A stretch of DNA of 64,000 nucleotides from Coprobacter secundus (lineage in GTDB: Bacteria; Bacteroidota; Bacteroidia; Bacteroidales; Coprobacteraceae). The translations under genes were made by a program, and so were the position numbers. The stretch spans positions 265,156 through 329,155 of the forward strand of contig JTDA01000003.1 in assembly GCA_000803105.1 (NCBI GenBank), written 5' to 3'. The notes beneath the pieces are model-generated. The model searched no databases. It was not told the origin of the DNA and saw only the letters and a program-made list of their open reading frames with translations. This document shows, piece after piece, positions 16,454 to 25,422 of this stretch. The first letter of the stretch is position 1; each line of letters begins with the position of its first letter.

Positions 16454-17275
16454 TTATTTCTTTTGTTTTACAAATCCTTGAGTGATTCTATCCAGAATAA
16501 TAGCGAGAATTACTACAGCAATACCGCCTTCGAATCCTAATCCGATTTTCATTTGAGTAATACCTTTCAGGACAACTTCTCCAAGACCACCGGCAGATAT
16601 CATGGCTGCGATTACAACCATTGATAGAGACATCATAATCGTTTGGTTTATTCCGGTCATTATTGTAGGTAGGGCCAGAGGTAGCTGTATCTTAAACAGA
16701 AGTTGACTTCGGGTAGCCCCGAAAGAATATCCGGCTTCTACTATGTCTTTGGGTACTTGTTTCAGACCTAAAGTGGTTAATCGTACAACCGGTGGCATTG
16801 CGAAAATGACAGTGGCAAATGCTCCCGGGACGTTGCCCAACCCGAAGAAGAGAACAGCTGGAATTAAATAGACAAAGGCTGGCATCGTCTGCATAAGATC
16901 CAGAATCGGATGCATTATTTTTTCTACTTTCTTGTTTTCTGCAGACCAGATGCCTAATGGAAGGCCTAAAATTAAAGCTATGATTGCTGAAGATAGAACA
17001 AGAGCCAAAGTTTCCATAGTGGCTGCCCAAAATCCCATTGCGTAGATGAGGAGCAGGCCTAATATCGTGAATATGCCGATTGTTTTTCCTGCTTTATAAA
17101 AAGCCAGTAGAGCGATTATCGCGATGGTTATATAGAAGGGTATCCAATTGAGTCCATATTGGAACCCATTGATGAAGTTGCCCACAATATGGTCGATTCC
17201 ATCGAAAAAAGATGTAAAGTTTTTGGTTATCCAGTCTATTGCGATTTCAATGTATTTTCCTATATTAATTATCAT
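16454..17275 (-). CDS. Glycine betaine-type ABC transporter permease
   Basis: A 273-residue inner-membrane permease of the OpuAB/ProW class. It has about six hydrophobic segments and the cytoplasmic coupling region VEAGYSFGATRSQLLFKIQLPLALPTI, with the EA-x3-G pattern that docks on the ATPase. The extended N-terminal segment before the first helix is shared with ProW. Its ATG overlaps the stop of the ATPase gene by 4 bases, so the two are translationally coupled. Confidence 0.9.
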   Translation of the reverse strand: MIINIGKYIEIAIDWITKNFTSFFDGIDHIVGNFINGFQYGLNWIPFYITIAIIALLAFYKAGKTIGIFTILGLLLIYAMGFWAATMETLALVLSSAIIALILGLPLGIWSAENKKVEKIMHPILDLMQTMPAFVYLIPAVLFFGLGNVPGAFATVIFAMPPVVRLTTLGLKQVPKDIVEAGYSFGATRSQLLFKIQLPLALPTIMTGINQTIMMSLSMVVIAAMISAGGLGEVVLKGITQMKIGLGFEGGIAVVILAIILDRITQGFVKQKK

Positions 17276-18498
17276 AAGTCTATAGCGTTTTGTATAATTT
17301 CGTTTATTTCGATTTTGTCTTTTCCGGTCATTTCAATGATTACGGATGATGGAGAGACCATTCCGGCTAACTGGCCTTTTTCATTTACTACCGGAATGGC
17401 TTGTCTTACCTTATTCAATAAGGGAAGCATGTCTTCCACAGTAGTATTTTCTAAAACAGAAGGAATTTCTGTAAATATGATCGAATCGATGTTTTTTTCT
17501 CCTTTTTCACGTAGTTTTATAACATCTCTTAATCTTATTTCTCCGATGAATTCGTCGTTTTTGCCAATCACCGGAAGTGCAAAAAGGTTTTTTTCTCTCA
17601 TTTTTCGAAGTATGGCTTCCGGGCCTTCTCGCTGCAATCGTACAGTTACGGGTCTTTTTATCATGATAGAAGTTGCTGTGATTACCCGGCCACGGTCGAC
17701 ATTTTCGGTGAAGCGGGCTACATATTTATCTGCGGGATTTGTCAATATTTCTTCGGGAGTTCCAGTTTGGATAACTTCTCCATCTTTCATAATGGCGATT
17801 CTATCCCCTAATTTTATAGCTTCGTCTAAATCATGTGTGATAAATACTATTGTTTTTTGCATCTTGCATTGTAATTCCAATAACTCGTCTTGCATTTGTT
17901 CACGGATAAGAGGGTCCAATGCCGAAAATGCTTCATCCATTAATAGTATTTCCGGATTATTTGCCAGTGCTCGAGCCAATCCTACACGTTGTTGCATTCC
18001 ACCTGAAAGTTCACTTACCTTTTGTTCCTCATATCCTTTGAGACCAACGATGTCGATACTTTGCTTTGCTTTGTTTAACCGTTCTGTTTTATCTATACCT
18101 TGTAATTCGAGTCCGAATGCGACATTGCTGAGGACACTTCTGTGCGGTAATAGTCCGAAATGTTGGAACACCATTGACATCTTTTTCCTTCGAATTCCCA
18201 GAAGTTCTTTATCGGGGATTCTAATAATGTTTATATTATCGATAAATACCTCGCCGGATGTGGGTTTTATGAGTCGATTGATGCAACGCAGGAGAGTAGA
18301 TTTTCCACTGCCTGATAATCCCATAATAACAAAAATTTCTCCTTCATTTATCGATAGATTGGCATTTTTTACAGCAACAGTACATCCTGTAGCTTTCAAG
18401 ATATCTTGTTTGCTTTTATGCTCATCGAGCATTTTTCGAGCTTTTGTCTTTTCACTACCGAAAATGATAGATATATCTCTTATTTCTATTTTTGACAT
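17272..18498 (-). CDS. Glycine betaine-type ABC transporter ATPase with CBS domains
   Basis: A 408-residue ATPase of the OpuAA/ProV class. Walker A (GLSGSGKSTLLRC), the ABC signature (LSGGMQQR) and Walker B (ILLMDEAFSALD) are intact in the first 230 residues. The C-terminal third carries two CBS-like segments, which in OpuA sense ionic strength or nucleotides. The frame is open to 18531, but MSKIEIRDISIIFG at 18498 matches the family start and avoids overlap with the upstream gene. First gene of the importer proper, 23 bases after the DUF488 gene. Osmoprotectant uptake is inferred. Confidence 0.9.
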   Translation of the reverse strand: MSKIEIRDISIIFGSEKTKARKMLDEHKSKQDILKATGCTVAVKNANLSINEGEIFVIMGLSGSGKSTLLRCINRLIKPTSGEVFIDNINIIRIPDKELLGIRRKKMSMVFQHFGLLPHRSVLSNVAFGLELQGIDKTERLNKAKQSIDIVGLKGYEEQKVSELSGGMQQRVGLARALANNPEILLMDEAFSALDPLIREQMQDELLELQCKMQKTIVFITHDLDEAIKLGDRIAIMKDGEVIQTGTPEEILTNPADKYVARFTENVDRGRVITATSIMIKRPVTVRLQREGPEAILRKMREKNLFALPVIGKNDEFIGEIRLRDVIKLREKGEKNIDSIIFTEIPSVLENTTVEDMLPLLNKVRQAIPVVNEKGQLAGMVSPSSVIIEMTGKDKIEINEIIQNAIDL

Positions 18499-18521
18499 AA
18501 ATTTATATTTAGTAAGTGTGA

Positions 18522-19073
18522 TTAATTGCATTCGTCTCCGTCTACCGGATGAGAATAACTAAGTTTGCCATTGATGATGCGGGCAGTCCGCGTATATGGG
18601 TGCTCGATAATTTGTTCAATGCCCATAATATGCATTACGATCCAGCCTTCAGCTTTTAAATAATCAGAGATAAGCCCTCTGTGACATCGCCACCAGACAG
18701 CTTCAGAACACATAATTGCAGTTTTATAATAAATTGCCGTAGAGCTGAGCTCACGAATACCTTCTCTAAAACTCTCCGAATCCATATAGTCGGCATATCC
18801 CTTGAATGATGGATTTTGCCAAACTTTATTTCCTGATTCAGCTTTTGGCTCTCTTCTTCCTCCTAATAAAGGTATTGCCTGATATTTAACGCCATTTTCA
18901 GGCAGGTACCTTTCAAAATAGGATTTGGAGAACTGTGGAAACTTCTCAGAGCCGGGAAAACGCCTTACATCTGCTAATACTTCTATTTGGAAGTTTTCTA
19001 ACATTGCAACAAATGTTTCGAAAGAATGCGTGGAATGTCCGATAGTCCATATTTTTTTTGATTCTTTTTTCAT
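18522..19073 (-). CDS. DUF488 family protein
   Basis: A 183-residue cytoplasmic protein. IWTIGHSTHSFETFVAML at the N-terminus, the LADVRRFPGSEKFPQFSK block and a later MCSEAVWWRCHRGLI segment are diagnostic for DUF488, a family of unknown function whose conserved Cys, Arg and His cluster suggests nucleic-acid or small-molecule chemistry. The longer frame to 19109 adds 12 residues not found in the family; the ATG at 19071-19073 (MKKESKKIWTIGHS) is chosen. It is the first gene on the minus strand before the betaine-type transporter genes and probably shares their transcript, though a functional link is not evident. Confidence 0.85.
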   Translation of the reverse strand: MKKESKKIWTIGHSTHSFETFVAMLENFQIEVLADVRRFPGSEKFPQFSKSYFERYLPENGVKYQAIPLLGGRREPKAESGNKVWQNPSFKGYADYMDSESFREGIRELSSTAIYYKTAIMCSEAVWWRCHRGLISDYLKAEGWIVMHIMGIEQIIEHPYTRTARIINGKLSYSHPVDGDECN

Positions 19074-19273
19074 TATAGTTTGTTTAATGTCAATAGTGAT
19101 GAGTTGCATCTCTCGAGTTCTATAATGAAAACACTAAAAAAGAGAGTTTTGTTTATTTATTTAGTGATAATGAGACTATTTGTAATAAAATACTTTAGAA
19201 TACGGCTTGTGAAGTTGGATCTAAATAATAAGTTATCAGAAGATTTGGAAAATTTTATATATGTGCTTAAATA

Positions 19274-19310
19274 AAAACAAGGATATTCTGTCATCGGAAT
19301 ACCCTTGTTT
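19274..19310 (-). terminator. Terminator of the metallophosphoesterase gene
   Basis: AAACAAGG (19275-19282) and CCTTGTTT (19303-19310) plus inner TATTC/GAATA form a hairpin; on the minus strand it is followed by a T-rich tract, 25 bases after the stop at 19335. Confidence 0.75.
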
Positions 19311-19334
19311 ATGTATAGATGAAAATGGATAGTT

Positions 19335-22300
19335 TTATTGCAAAAGTAATTTTAAATGTTCTTTCTGATTATCGAAAAAGACAGATAAAAAATATATTCC
19401 ATTAGGTAAATTTTCGATGGAAAAGGGAATATCTTGGTTAGATGTCATGCCTTCTATTTTTTTGTTAAAGATGCATTTTGAAGATATGTCGTGCAATGCG
19501 ATTTGGACTTGCCCTGATAATGTAGCTGGTAACTGCACATGTAGAACTTTTTCTTTTTGGAAAGCTCTCACATTCTTATTCATATCGTTTTTTGTAGAGG
19601 TAAGTACTGGTATCTGATAAGTTTCTGACCAGTTACTCCATTTTAAGTTATAATCGCGAAAGCGGACCCGTATCAGATAAGATTTCTCGTTGGATAATCC
19701 GGCGGGAGATATATCTATATTTTTCAGATTGACTCCAGCGTTGATATTTACAGGATTAAATTTGTTATCGACTCCATAAATATTTATAGCGTCTATTTTT
19801 TTACTGTAAATAGGAGAGCTAAAATTTCCATTTTTTTCATCGATTTGTATTTCTATAGTCATTAAACTATCAGTTCCATGATAATCGGATACTGTAACTA
19901 TATCGGTTGCATAGGCTTCTATCGATGGCGTTTGTGGCGCGTCCTGATTTAATTTTCCATACCAGGTATCTTCAATGATACAGTCGAGAGGTTTATCAGG
20001 ATTCCCGAAACTATATATGTTTCCTTCGAAGGAATTATGTTCAAGGTCTAATTCTAATAAGGCAAAATGGTAATGATCTAACGATTTTTTCACTTCATAT
20101 ATATCCGGTCCGGTGGAGCTGCTTCCCCAGCGGTCGAGATTTCCTCCAGCTCCACCTAAAACCATCTCCAGAAAGTCTCGTCCGGAACAGTTTTCTCCGG
20201 GTAAAACATGCCGCTCGTATCCGTGAACATGCCCTGTAATTAGCGATTGTACTTTGGGGTATTTTTTCAAAATATCGATAATCTTTCCTACATAAGGTGT
20301 TCCCTGATATGTATCTTCTGTCAATCCTGTACCAGAACCTCCGGGCCATAATTCGCTATAAAATACATGGTGACAAAAGCCCAGTGAAAAGACGGTATTG
20401 TTATCGTTCTTGCTGTTGTCGAGTTGGGTTCTGAGCCAGTCGAGTTGCGATTGCAATCTTAACGGTGTATTACTGTTAAGCATAAGAATTTGTACTCCGT
20501 TTATATTTAGGGTATAAAAGCTTTCCGGATTTACGCCAGAGATACCATTTGCAAAATCATCGTATTTGACATATCCATAATAGAATTTACTTTCTACTTC
20601 ATGATTTCCTGGAGTAGTTGCGACGGGGATGGCATTGGTCAGAGGTGAGAATGGGCGGAAGAAGCGATTTTCATATTGGTCGATTACTCCTCCACCACTT
20701 ACCATATCTCCTGTATGACAAATTAAATTGATATGATTATGTAAATCTTTTCCATATTTTACTTTTAACATTTCGGTGAAGCGTTTTACCATTTGAGTAG
20801 TAACTTCGTCGCTGTCTTGGGAATCACTGACAAGGATAAGACGGACTTTTGAGGCCTTACCTTCCATAGGAGTTCTGAAAGCACAAATATCCGATTGGTA
20901 AGGTCCCGATTTGCATTGATAAAAATATTCGGTGTCAGGTTTTAGTCCGATTAATTTGACGGTATTCCAAATGTGATCTCCTACCATTTCATTGTTTCCT
21001 GAAATCGTGTTATTTAGGTTATCTTTACAGGTTCCATATACCACGGTCGGCGTATTCTCTTTTTCCATAGTATGCCAGTTTATCACGATGGAATGGGGAG
21101 TTGGAGCCTGGAGGTAAGGTAACATTTCAGTTTCCTTTTCTTTTATGAAGCCTCCGAGTTCCCGAATTTCAGTATCGGTTAACCATGTGTTAAATAAGGC
21201 GAATTGAGATATTGCGACATACCCGTTTTCCTCGTTGTCATCAGCGAATAACAGGAATACATCTTTTAATGACATATTCGGATTGTCTATCTCTGGTTTA
21301 TCACCTTCAAAAATAAGGTTGCCATTTAAATATACAGAGAAAAAACAATTTTCACTTTTTCCTAAACGAACATTTATGACGATTCTGTTCCAGATATCTT
21401 TTTCAATATACCCTCCGTCACTATATCCGACAGTTCCGGCCAAGCCTATTGCTCCATCACTTCGGACAAAAAGACTTCCATCTTTTTGGTTGTTTGGGTC
21501 TGATTGAAAAATAGAACGGGATTTACTGATATCTGTGTATTTGATATCATACATCATACAATATTCATTTACTCTCGATGCTGGTAAATCTGGTCCATTC
21601 GGACTGATGTTATGCGTACAAATCAAAAAACTGCCAACACCTATTTGCATAGCACCGTTTCCCACTTCCGGACCGTCGACAGCTTCTTGAAGGACTTCTT
21701 CTCCCTGCATATTGTTTAAAATCAGATTGTTCCCTTTTTGTGCTTGGTTCAAGTCGTTTTTGTCATCGAAATTCCAGTAACCGTCGACCCGGTTATCCTG
21801 ACTGAAATCTGGTAGTTTTTGGGAAATGCCTCCAATCGCTTTTATTTCTGAGTCATCTAAATGGCGGTTAAATAGCACTAATTCTGCAACATTTATATCT
21901 CCGTCGTCTCCGTTATCGTCTGCAAAAAATAAAAATTCTTTACCTAAAGAAAACCGATTGTTGTCTGGTGCAATCTTGCAGGCTGTTGTAAGGACTTTTT
22001 CTCCATCGACCCAAAATTCATAAATAGTTTTATCTCCAGCCAGACAGGCATTTATGAGAATCCGGGTCCATGTATTATTCTGAATAACTCTATTATTCGT
22101 ATAATGTGTTGTTCCGCATCCGATTTTTCCGTCGGGATTAATAAATATTGTACCGTCTACATCGTTATTTGTGTCTGTCTGGAAAAGACAGTGCCACTGA
22201 GATGCATTTTCTACCATAATGTCATATAGCATAGCGTAACTATTTACTCGTTCGAATTGACCATCGTTTGTCCCGTTGGGACAAATAGCGTGGCTTACTT

Positions 22301-23087
22301 TCAGATAATTCTTTGTCCCTTGGGGTATTTCGATAGCTTGGTCAATTCCGGTATAGCCTTTCGTTTTGCTCCAGTTTCCATGAGGTTCGATATCTGAACC
22401 CTTGGTTGCCAGAAAGGGGTTATCCAAGTTGTCGAATGTCCATAGTCCTACGAGTTTATCGTTGTTGAAAACTGGGGTTGTTGAAATGGGAATAAATTCG
22501 AACTCATCCAGATATAAAGTATGAGTATTTCCGTCTGTCACTGATTGATGGAAAAAGACACCTTTAATGCTGTTAAAACCTTCGAAGTCCTTCGAGACCG
22601 TGCGGAAATCATTTATTGGAATTCGTATCTGCATCCATTTTTCAGGAGAGATAGACTGAATATAATTACTCAATTTCAATTTGCCGCATTGACCGCCATA
22701 ATGACCTTCCATATTAATGTCCGGTAAATATTCAATGTCAAAAGCTTTGGGGGCATACATCCAGAATCTGAGTTCAGATACTCCTTCCATTCTGAACATA
22801 TCCCAGTTTAGACCTGCGACTAAAGCTTTCCATTCGCCATTTGGTTTAGATGTCCAGGTTAGTTCTATTGCATTGTCTCCATCTTTTTTTATCTGTGTCG
22901 ATATAGGAAATTTATCGGTTTTACCTGTGGGTAGAGAAATACTGCTTGGTGCTTTGATATTGAGCCAGCTTTGGTCGTAAAATTCGGGGCTGGAACTATC
23001 GTGAAACAAGACTTGTTTTTTTATTTCAGCGTCCAAGGGCAGTGTGATTGTTGCTAAGAATGTAAATAATAACAGGAAGTTTTTCAT
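19335..23087 (-). CDS. T9SS-exported multidomain calcineurin-like phosphoesterase
   Basis: A 1250-residue secreted protein. In order: signal peptide (1-21); a carbohydrate-binding-like beta-sandwich (about 25-205); two LamG/concanavalin-like domains (about 215-425 and 435-665), each with a conserved FADDN strand; a fibronectin-like domain of purple acid phosphatases (about 675-750); a metallophosphoesterase domain (about 755-1010) with HTGDMVSGG, PGNHE and ITGHVHGYERH metal-ligand motifs; a beta domain; and a C-terminal sorting tail (LPNGIYFLSVF near the end) of the T9SS type. The usual first D-x-H motif reads SDSQD here. Substrate unknown; the LamG and binding domains suggest a glycan- or surface-attached phosphatase. 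Confidence 0.85.
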   Translation of the reverse strand: MKNFLLLFTFLATITLPLDAEIKKQVLFHDSSSPEFYDQSWLNIKAPSSISLPTGKTDKFPISTQIKKDGDNAIELTWTSKPNGEWKALVAGLNWDMFRMEGVSELRFWMYAPKAFDIEYLPDINMEGHYGGQCGKLKLSNYIQSISPEKWMQIRIPINDFRTVSKDFEGFNSIKGVFFHQSVTDGNTHTLYLDEFEFIPISTTPVFNNDKLVGLWTFDNLDNPFLATKGSDIEPHGNWSKTKGYTGIDQAIEIPQGTKNYLKVSHAICPNGTNDGQFERVNSYAMLYDIMVENASQWHCLFQTDTNNDVDGTIFINPDGKIGCGTTHYTNNRVIQNNTWTRILINACLAGDKTIYEFWVDGEKVLTTACKIAPDNNRFSLGKEFLFFADDNGDDGDINVAELVLFNRHLDDSEIKAIGGISQKLPDFSQDNRVDGYWNFDDKNDLNQAQKGNNLILNNMQGEEVLQEAVDGPEVGNGAMQIGVGSFLICTHNISPNGPDLPASRVNEYCMMYDIKYTDISKSRSIFQSDPNNQKDGSLFVRSDGAIGLAGTVGYSDGGYIEKDIWNRIVINVRLGKSENCFFSVYLNGNLIFEGDKPEIDNPNMSLKDVFLLFADDNEENGYVAISQFALFNTWLTDTEIRELGGFIKEKETEMLPYLQAPTPHSIVINWHTMEKENTPTVVYGTCKDNLNNTISGNNEMVGDHIWNTVKLIGLKPDTEYFYQCKSGPYQSDICAFRTPMEGKASKVRLILVSDSQDSDEVTTQMVKRFTEMLKVKYGKDLHNHINLICHTGDMVSGGGVIDQYENRFFRPFSPLTNAIPVATTPGNHEVESKFYYGYVKYDDFANGISGVNPESFYTLNINGVQILMLNSNTPLRLQSQLDWLRTQLDNSKNDNNTVFSLGFCHHVFYSELWPGGSGTGLTEDTYQGTPYVGKIIDILKKYPKVQSLITGHVHGYERHVLPGENCSGRDFLEMVLGGAGGNLDRWGSSSTGPDIYEVKKSLDHYHFALLELDLEHNSFEGNIYSFGNPDKPLDCIIEDTWYGKLNQDAPQTPSIEAYATDIVTVSDYHGTDSLMTIEIQIDEKNGNFSSPIYSKKIDAINIYGVDNKFNPVNINAGVNLKNIDISPAGLSNEKSYLIRVRFRDYNLKWSNWSETYQIPVLTSTKNDMNKNVRAFQKEKVLHVQLPATLSGQVQIALHDISSKCIFNKKIEGMTSNQDIPFSIENLPNGIYFLSVFFDNQKEHLKLLLQ

Positions 23088-23661
23088 AATTAGTATGATT
23101 TTAAAAGGTGATGATGATAAAAATTTTTTTAAATGTAAATAGATAGGCTGGAAGTATTGGGGTAAACTCTGTTATTATACTTCTACATTGAGTAATAAAA
23201 TTGCAATTTTATTACTTTTTGAATTATAGATGAGGTGTTAAATATATGATAATTAGTATGATAATTTCACTCAAATTTTTAAATAAAAATTAATTGGAAA
23301 TCAGGTACCGAGGGGAGGAAGTATCTGTTATATATATGAATCAGTCGTTGAAAAAGCTTTAATTTTTCCTTAATTGATGGAGACCCGGTATATTCGGAGC
23401 TTTGATAGGAAGAAGTATAATTATTCTCGGATTATTTTTATATTAATGATGAATGACTAACGATGAACAATTAATTATTCCTTATTTATTATTATTAATT
23501 CGTATAATATAGGCGCAGAAGTTTTTTTGTGTTGTTTCCCTGAAGATTTCTTAATAATGAATAAATTAGCAATTTGCATGTGACCTTGAAGAATTGGATA
23601 AAAAATAATCAGAATAGCGGTTTAAAATTTCGATACCGTTATATTTCTAATTTATGATATA
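23088..23661. other. AT-rich intergenic region between two T9SS cargo genes
   Basis: 574 bases without a supported gene, very AT-rich. The only strong structure is the 26-base perfect palindrome at 23191-23216. No TAnnTTTG element was found on the minus strand within the first 200 bases upstream of the 23087 start, and no clear terminator follows the C25 peptidase gene. Confidence 0.5.
23191..23216. repeat. 26-base perfect palindrome upstream of phosphoesterase gene
   Basis: Left arm AGTAATAAAATTG is the exact reverse complement of right arm CAATTTTATTACT, with no loop. It lies about 104 bases upstream of the 23087 start and could be an operator for a dimeric regulator or, on the plus strand where TTTTT follows, a weak terminator. 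Confidence 0.5.
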
Positions 23662-25245
23662 TTAATGAATTACGACAATTTTCCGAGTTAATGATTTGTT
23701 TGGTATTTGCAGAAAATAAGTACCTGGCTCAACAGAAAGGGCAAAAGGAACATTTTCTTTTATCTCGATTTCTTTTATCAACTGTCCGTCAGGAGAATAA
23801 ATCAGAGCCAATACAGGCTCTTGAAGAGATGAGATACCAGATAATGTGATGGTTCCGGTAGAAGGATTGGGATAAATCAGAACGGAGTTATTGATATTGT
23901 TTTTTTCTATTCCAGACCCTTTTCCCACGATGATTTTGCCTTGGTGTGTAACTTTGTCTTGAGCAGTTATAGTGACATATAGGGTTATATCCTGTTCTAT
24001 TTCCGGAAAAGAAAGAGATGCCTGTCCGTCGGTAACAGTCTTTACATCCAATAATTTATCGTTTGCCGACAAAGCTACGGTAGCGCCGTCTGTATCACAA
24101 TCTATATTTATGGATGACGTGCCGACGGGCAAAGTTTTATCATAAACGATATTCATGTTTTGAGGGGTTCTTCTTCGTAAAAGTAGGCTGGGGTCTCCAA
24201 ACAGAGACCATTGTTTCGCTGCATCAGAACCGCTGCCTTTATATACTTCGATTACTTTCTTATAAGCAGAGTTTATAACCTCTCCAAGGATTTTTGGGGA
24301 GTTGTCAGATGTCAGTATTTTTATAAATTCGTCTTGTCCTAACATAGGAGGATTCCAGTATATCTGAATGGTAAAACCTAACATTCCAATAGCTCCCACA
24401 GGCTTTCCTTCTTGAGTCTGTCCTCTCAAAAATGCTTCGGATAGGCAAGTCCCCAATCTGAAGTGCCCGTTTTGACAACCGGCAGCAATAATGAAAGGTA
24501 ACCTGTTTATATTGGTCAGTTTGTTGACATCGTTGACAGAGAATCCGGTTGTTGCCCAAGATTCGGTGTAACCGTGGCCTGTATAATTGACAATGCCGCA
24601 TCCTTTGTCAAGTTGTTCTACAAGGTCATTTTTTTTACTGATTTCATAGGTTGTATAGTTGTTATCTTTCAAAATATCATTTATGGTCCGGATGTGCTGG
24701 ATGTCTGTTTCGTCATTATCTCCTTTTTCATTGGAGGAGGGGTCGGCAATGCCTATGCTGTTTTCCAGCCATGTTGCAGACTCATCTATGTCTCGTTCAT
24801 AGTAGATAACTCTTTCTACCTGAGTACGTACATCTTCTGTTGTTTTTGCGGAAAAACGGCCTACTAGCACAGATGGCGGATATTCGTCTCCGGATATATA
24901 ACCGTACTCTGCGTCAGAGTAAGCGGTATTCGGGTCGGGCTTGGTAATTCCGTAACAAAAATGTACAGGTATCTGCTCGGCATCCCCGACTAATAGAAGG
25001 TAACGATTGTTATTTTTCTTGTAATAATCAGCGACGTAATTTTTAAGTTCCGCTGCCGTCGAGCCTATTTTATCCATCGTTATCAGTTCCACTTTCATGC
25101 CCTTCTGTGTTTTCCATTGGATAAAAGGTTTCATTTCATCTGCGAATTCCGGGGCGCAAACTATTAGCATTTGGGCAGACAAGACTGTCGGTATGAAACA
25201 TAGTATAATGTAAAGGAATAGTTTGATAGCTTTTTTCATATTCAA
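23662..25245 (-). CDS. C25 (gingipain-type) cysteine peptidase with T9SS tail
   Basis: A 527-residue secreted peptidase. A signal peptide (about 1-24) is followed at once by the caspase-like C25 domain: LLLVGDAEQIP (84-93), the catalytic His224 in YTGHGYTESW and Cys257 in AAGCQNGHF. After an Ig-like domain (about 360-440) comes a T9SS type-A sorting tail from about residue 452 (IYPNPSTGTITLSGI, then PGTYFLQIP). Unlike gingipains there is no N-terminal propeptide of about 200 residues. Specificity is unknown. The start may be Met1 or Met3. A -7 element lies at 25262-25269. Confidence 0.9.
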   Translation of the reverse strand: MNMKKAIKLFLYIILCFIPTVLSAQMLIVCAPEFADEMKPFIQWKTQKGMKVELITMDKIGSTAAELKNYVADYYKKNNNRYLLLVGDAEQIPVHFCYGITKPDPNTAYSDAEYGYISGDEYPPSVLVGRFSAKTTEDVRTQVERVIYYERDIDESATWLENSIGIADPSSNEKGDNDETDIQHIRTINDILKDNNYTTYEISKKNDLVEQLDKGCGIVNYTGHGYTESWATTGFSVNDVNKLTNINRLPFIIAAGCQNGHFRLGTCLSEAFLRGQTQEGKPVGAIGMLGFTIQIYWNPPMLGQDEFIKILTSDNSPKILGEVINSAYKKVIEVYKGSGSDAAKQWSLFGDPSLLLRRRTPQNMNIVYDKTLPVGTSSINIDCDTDGATVALSANDKLLDVKTVTDGQASLSFPEIEQDITLYVTITAQDKVTHQGKIIVGKGSGIEKNNINNSVLIYPNPSTGTITLSGISSLQEPVLALIYSPDGQLIKEIEIKENVPFALSVEPGTYFLQIPNKSLTRKIVVIH

Positions 25246-25261
25246 TGTGACTTATATATAA

Positions 25262-25269
25262 CAAACGTA
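25262..25269 (-). promoter_or_regulatory. -7 element (TACGTTTG) of C25 peptidase gene
   Basis: Exact TAnnTTTG match on the minus strand, 17 bases before the start codon; no TTTG -33 element at the usual spacing. Confidence 0.4.
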
Positions 25270-25422
25270 CAAAAAATTGAATAAACATACGATTTCTTAT
25301 TTGGATTTTTTAGGAATATGGATTATTTTGTAAAGTTTTGGATGATTTATTTTTATATTTTAAGGAAAGGAAATTGTGCATGGATGACATTTCGTTTACT
25401 TTTATAATAAATATTTTATGGT

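Noticed and set aside
17159..18562. 467-codon plus-strand open frame
   Set aside because: Lies antisense over the intact ABC ATPase gene (Walker and signature motifs on the minus strand); its sequence is Ser/Ile-rich and shows no domain.
18498..19109. Matching MQLIT starts of two adjacent open frames
   Set aside because: Both fall in 5' extensions outside the family-supported starts; the similarity is a few codons long and looks accidental.
19080..19274. 64-codon plus-strand open frame
   Set aside because: Ends at the edge of a terminator, no recognisable domain, and its composition is what AT-rich intergenic DNA gives.
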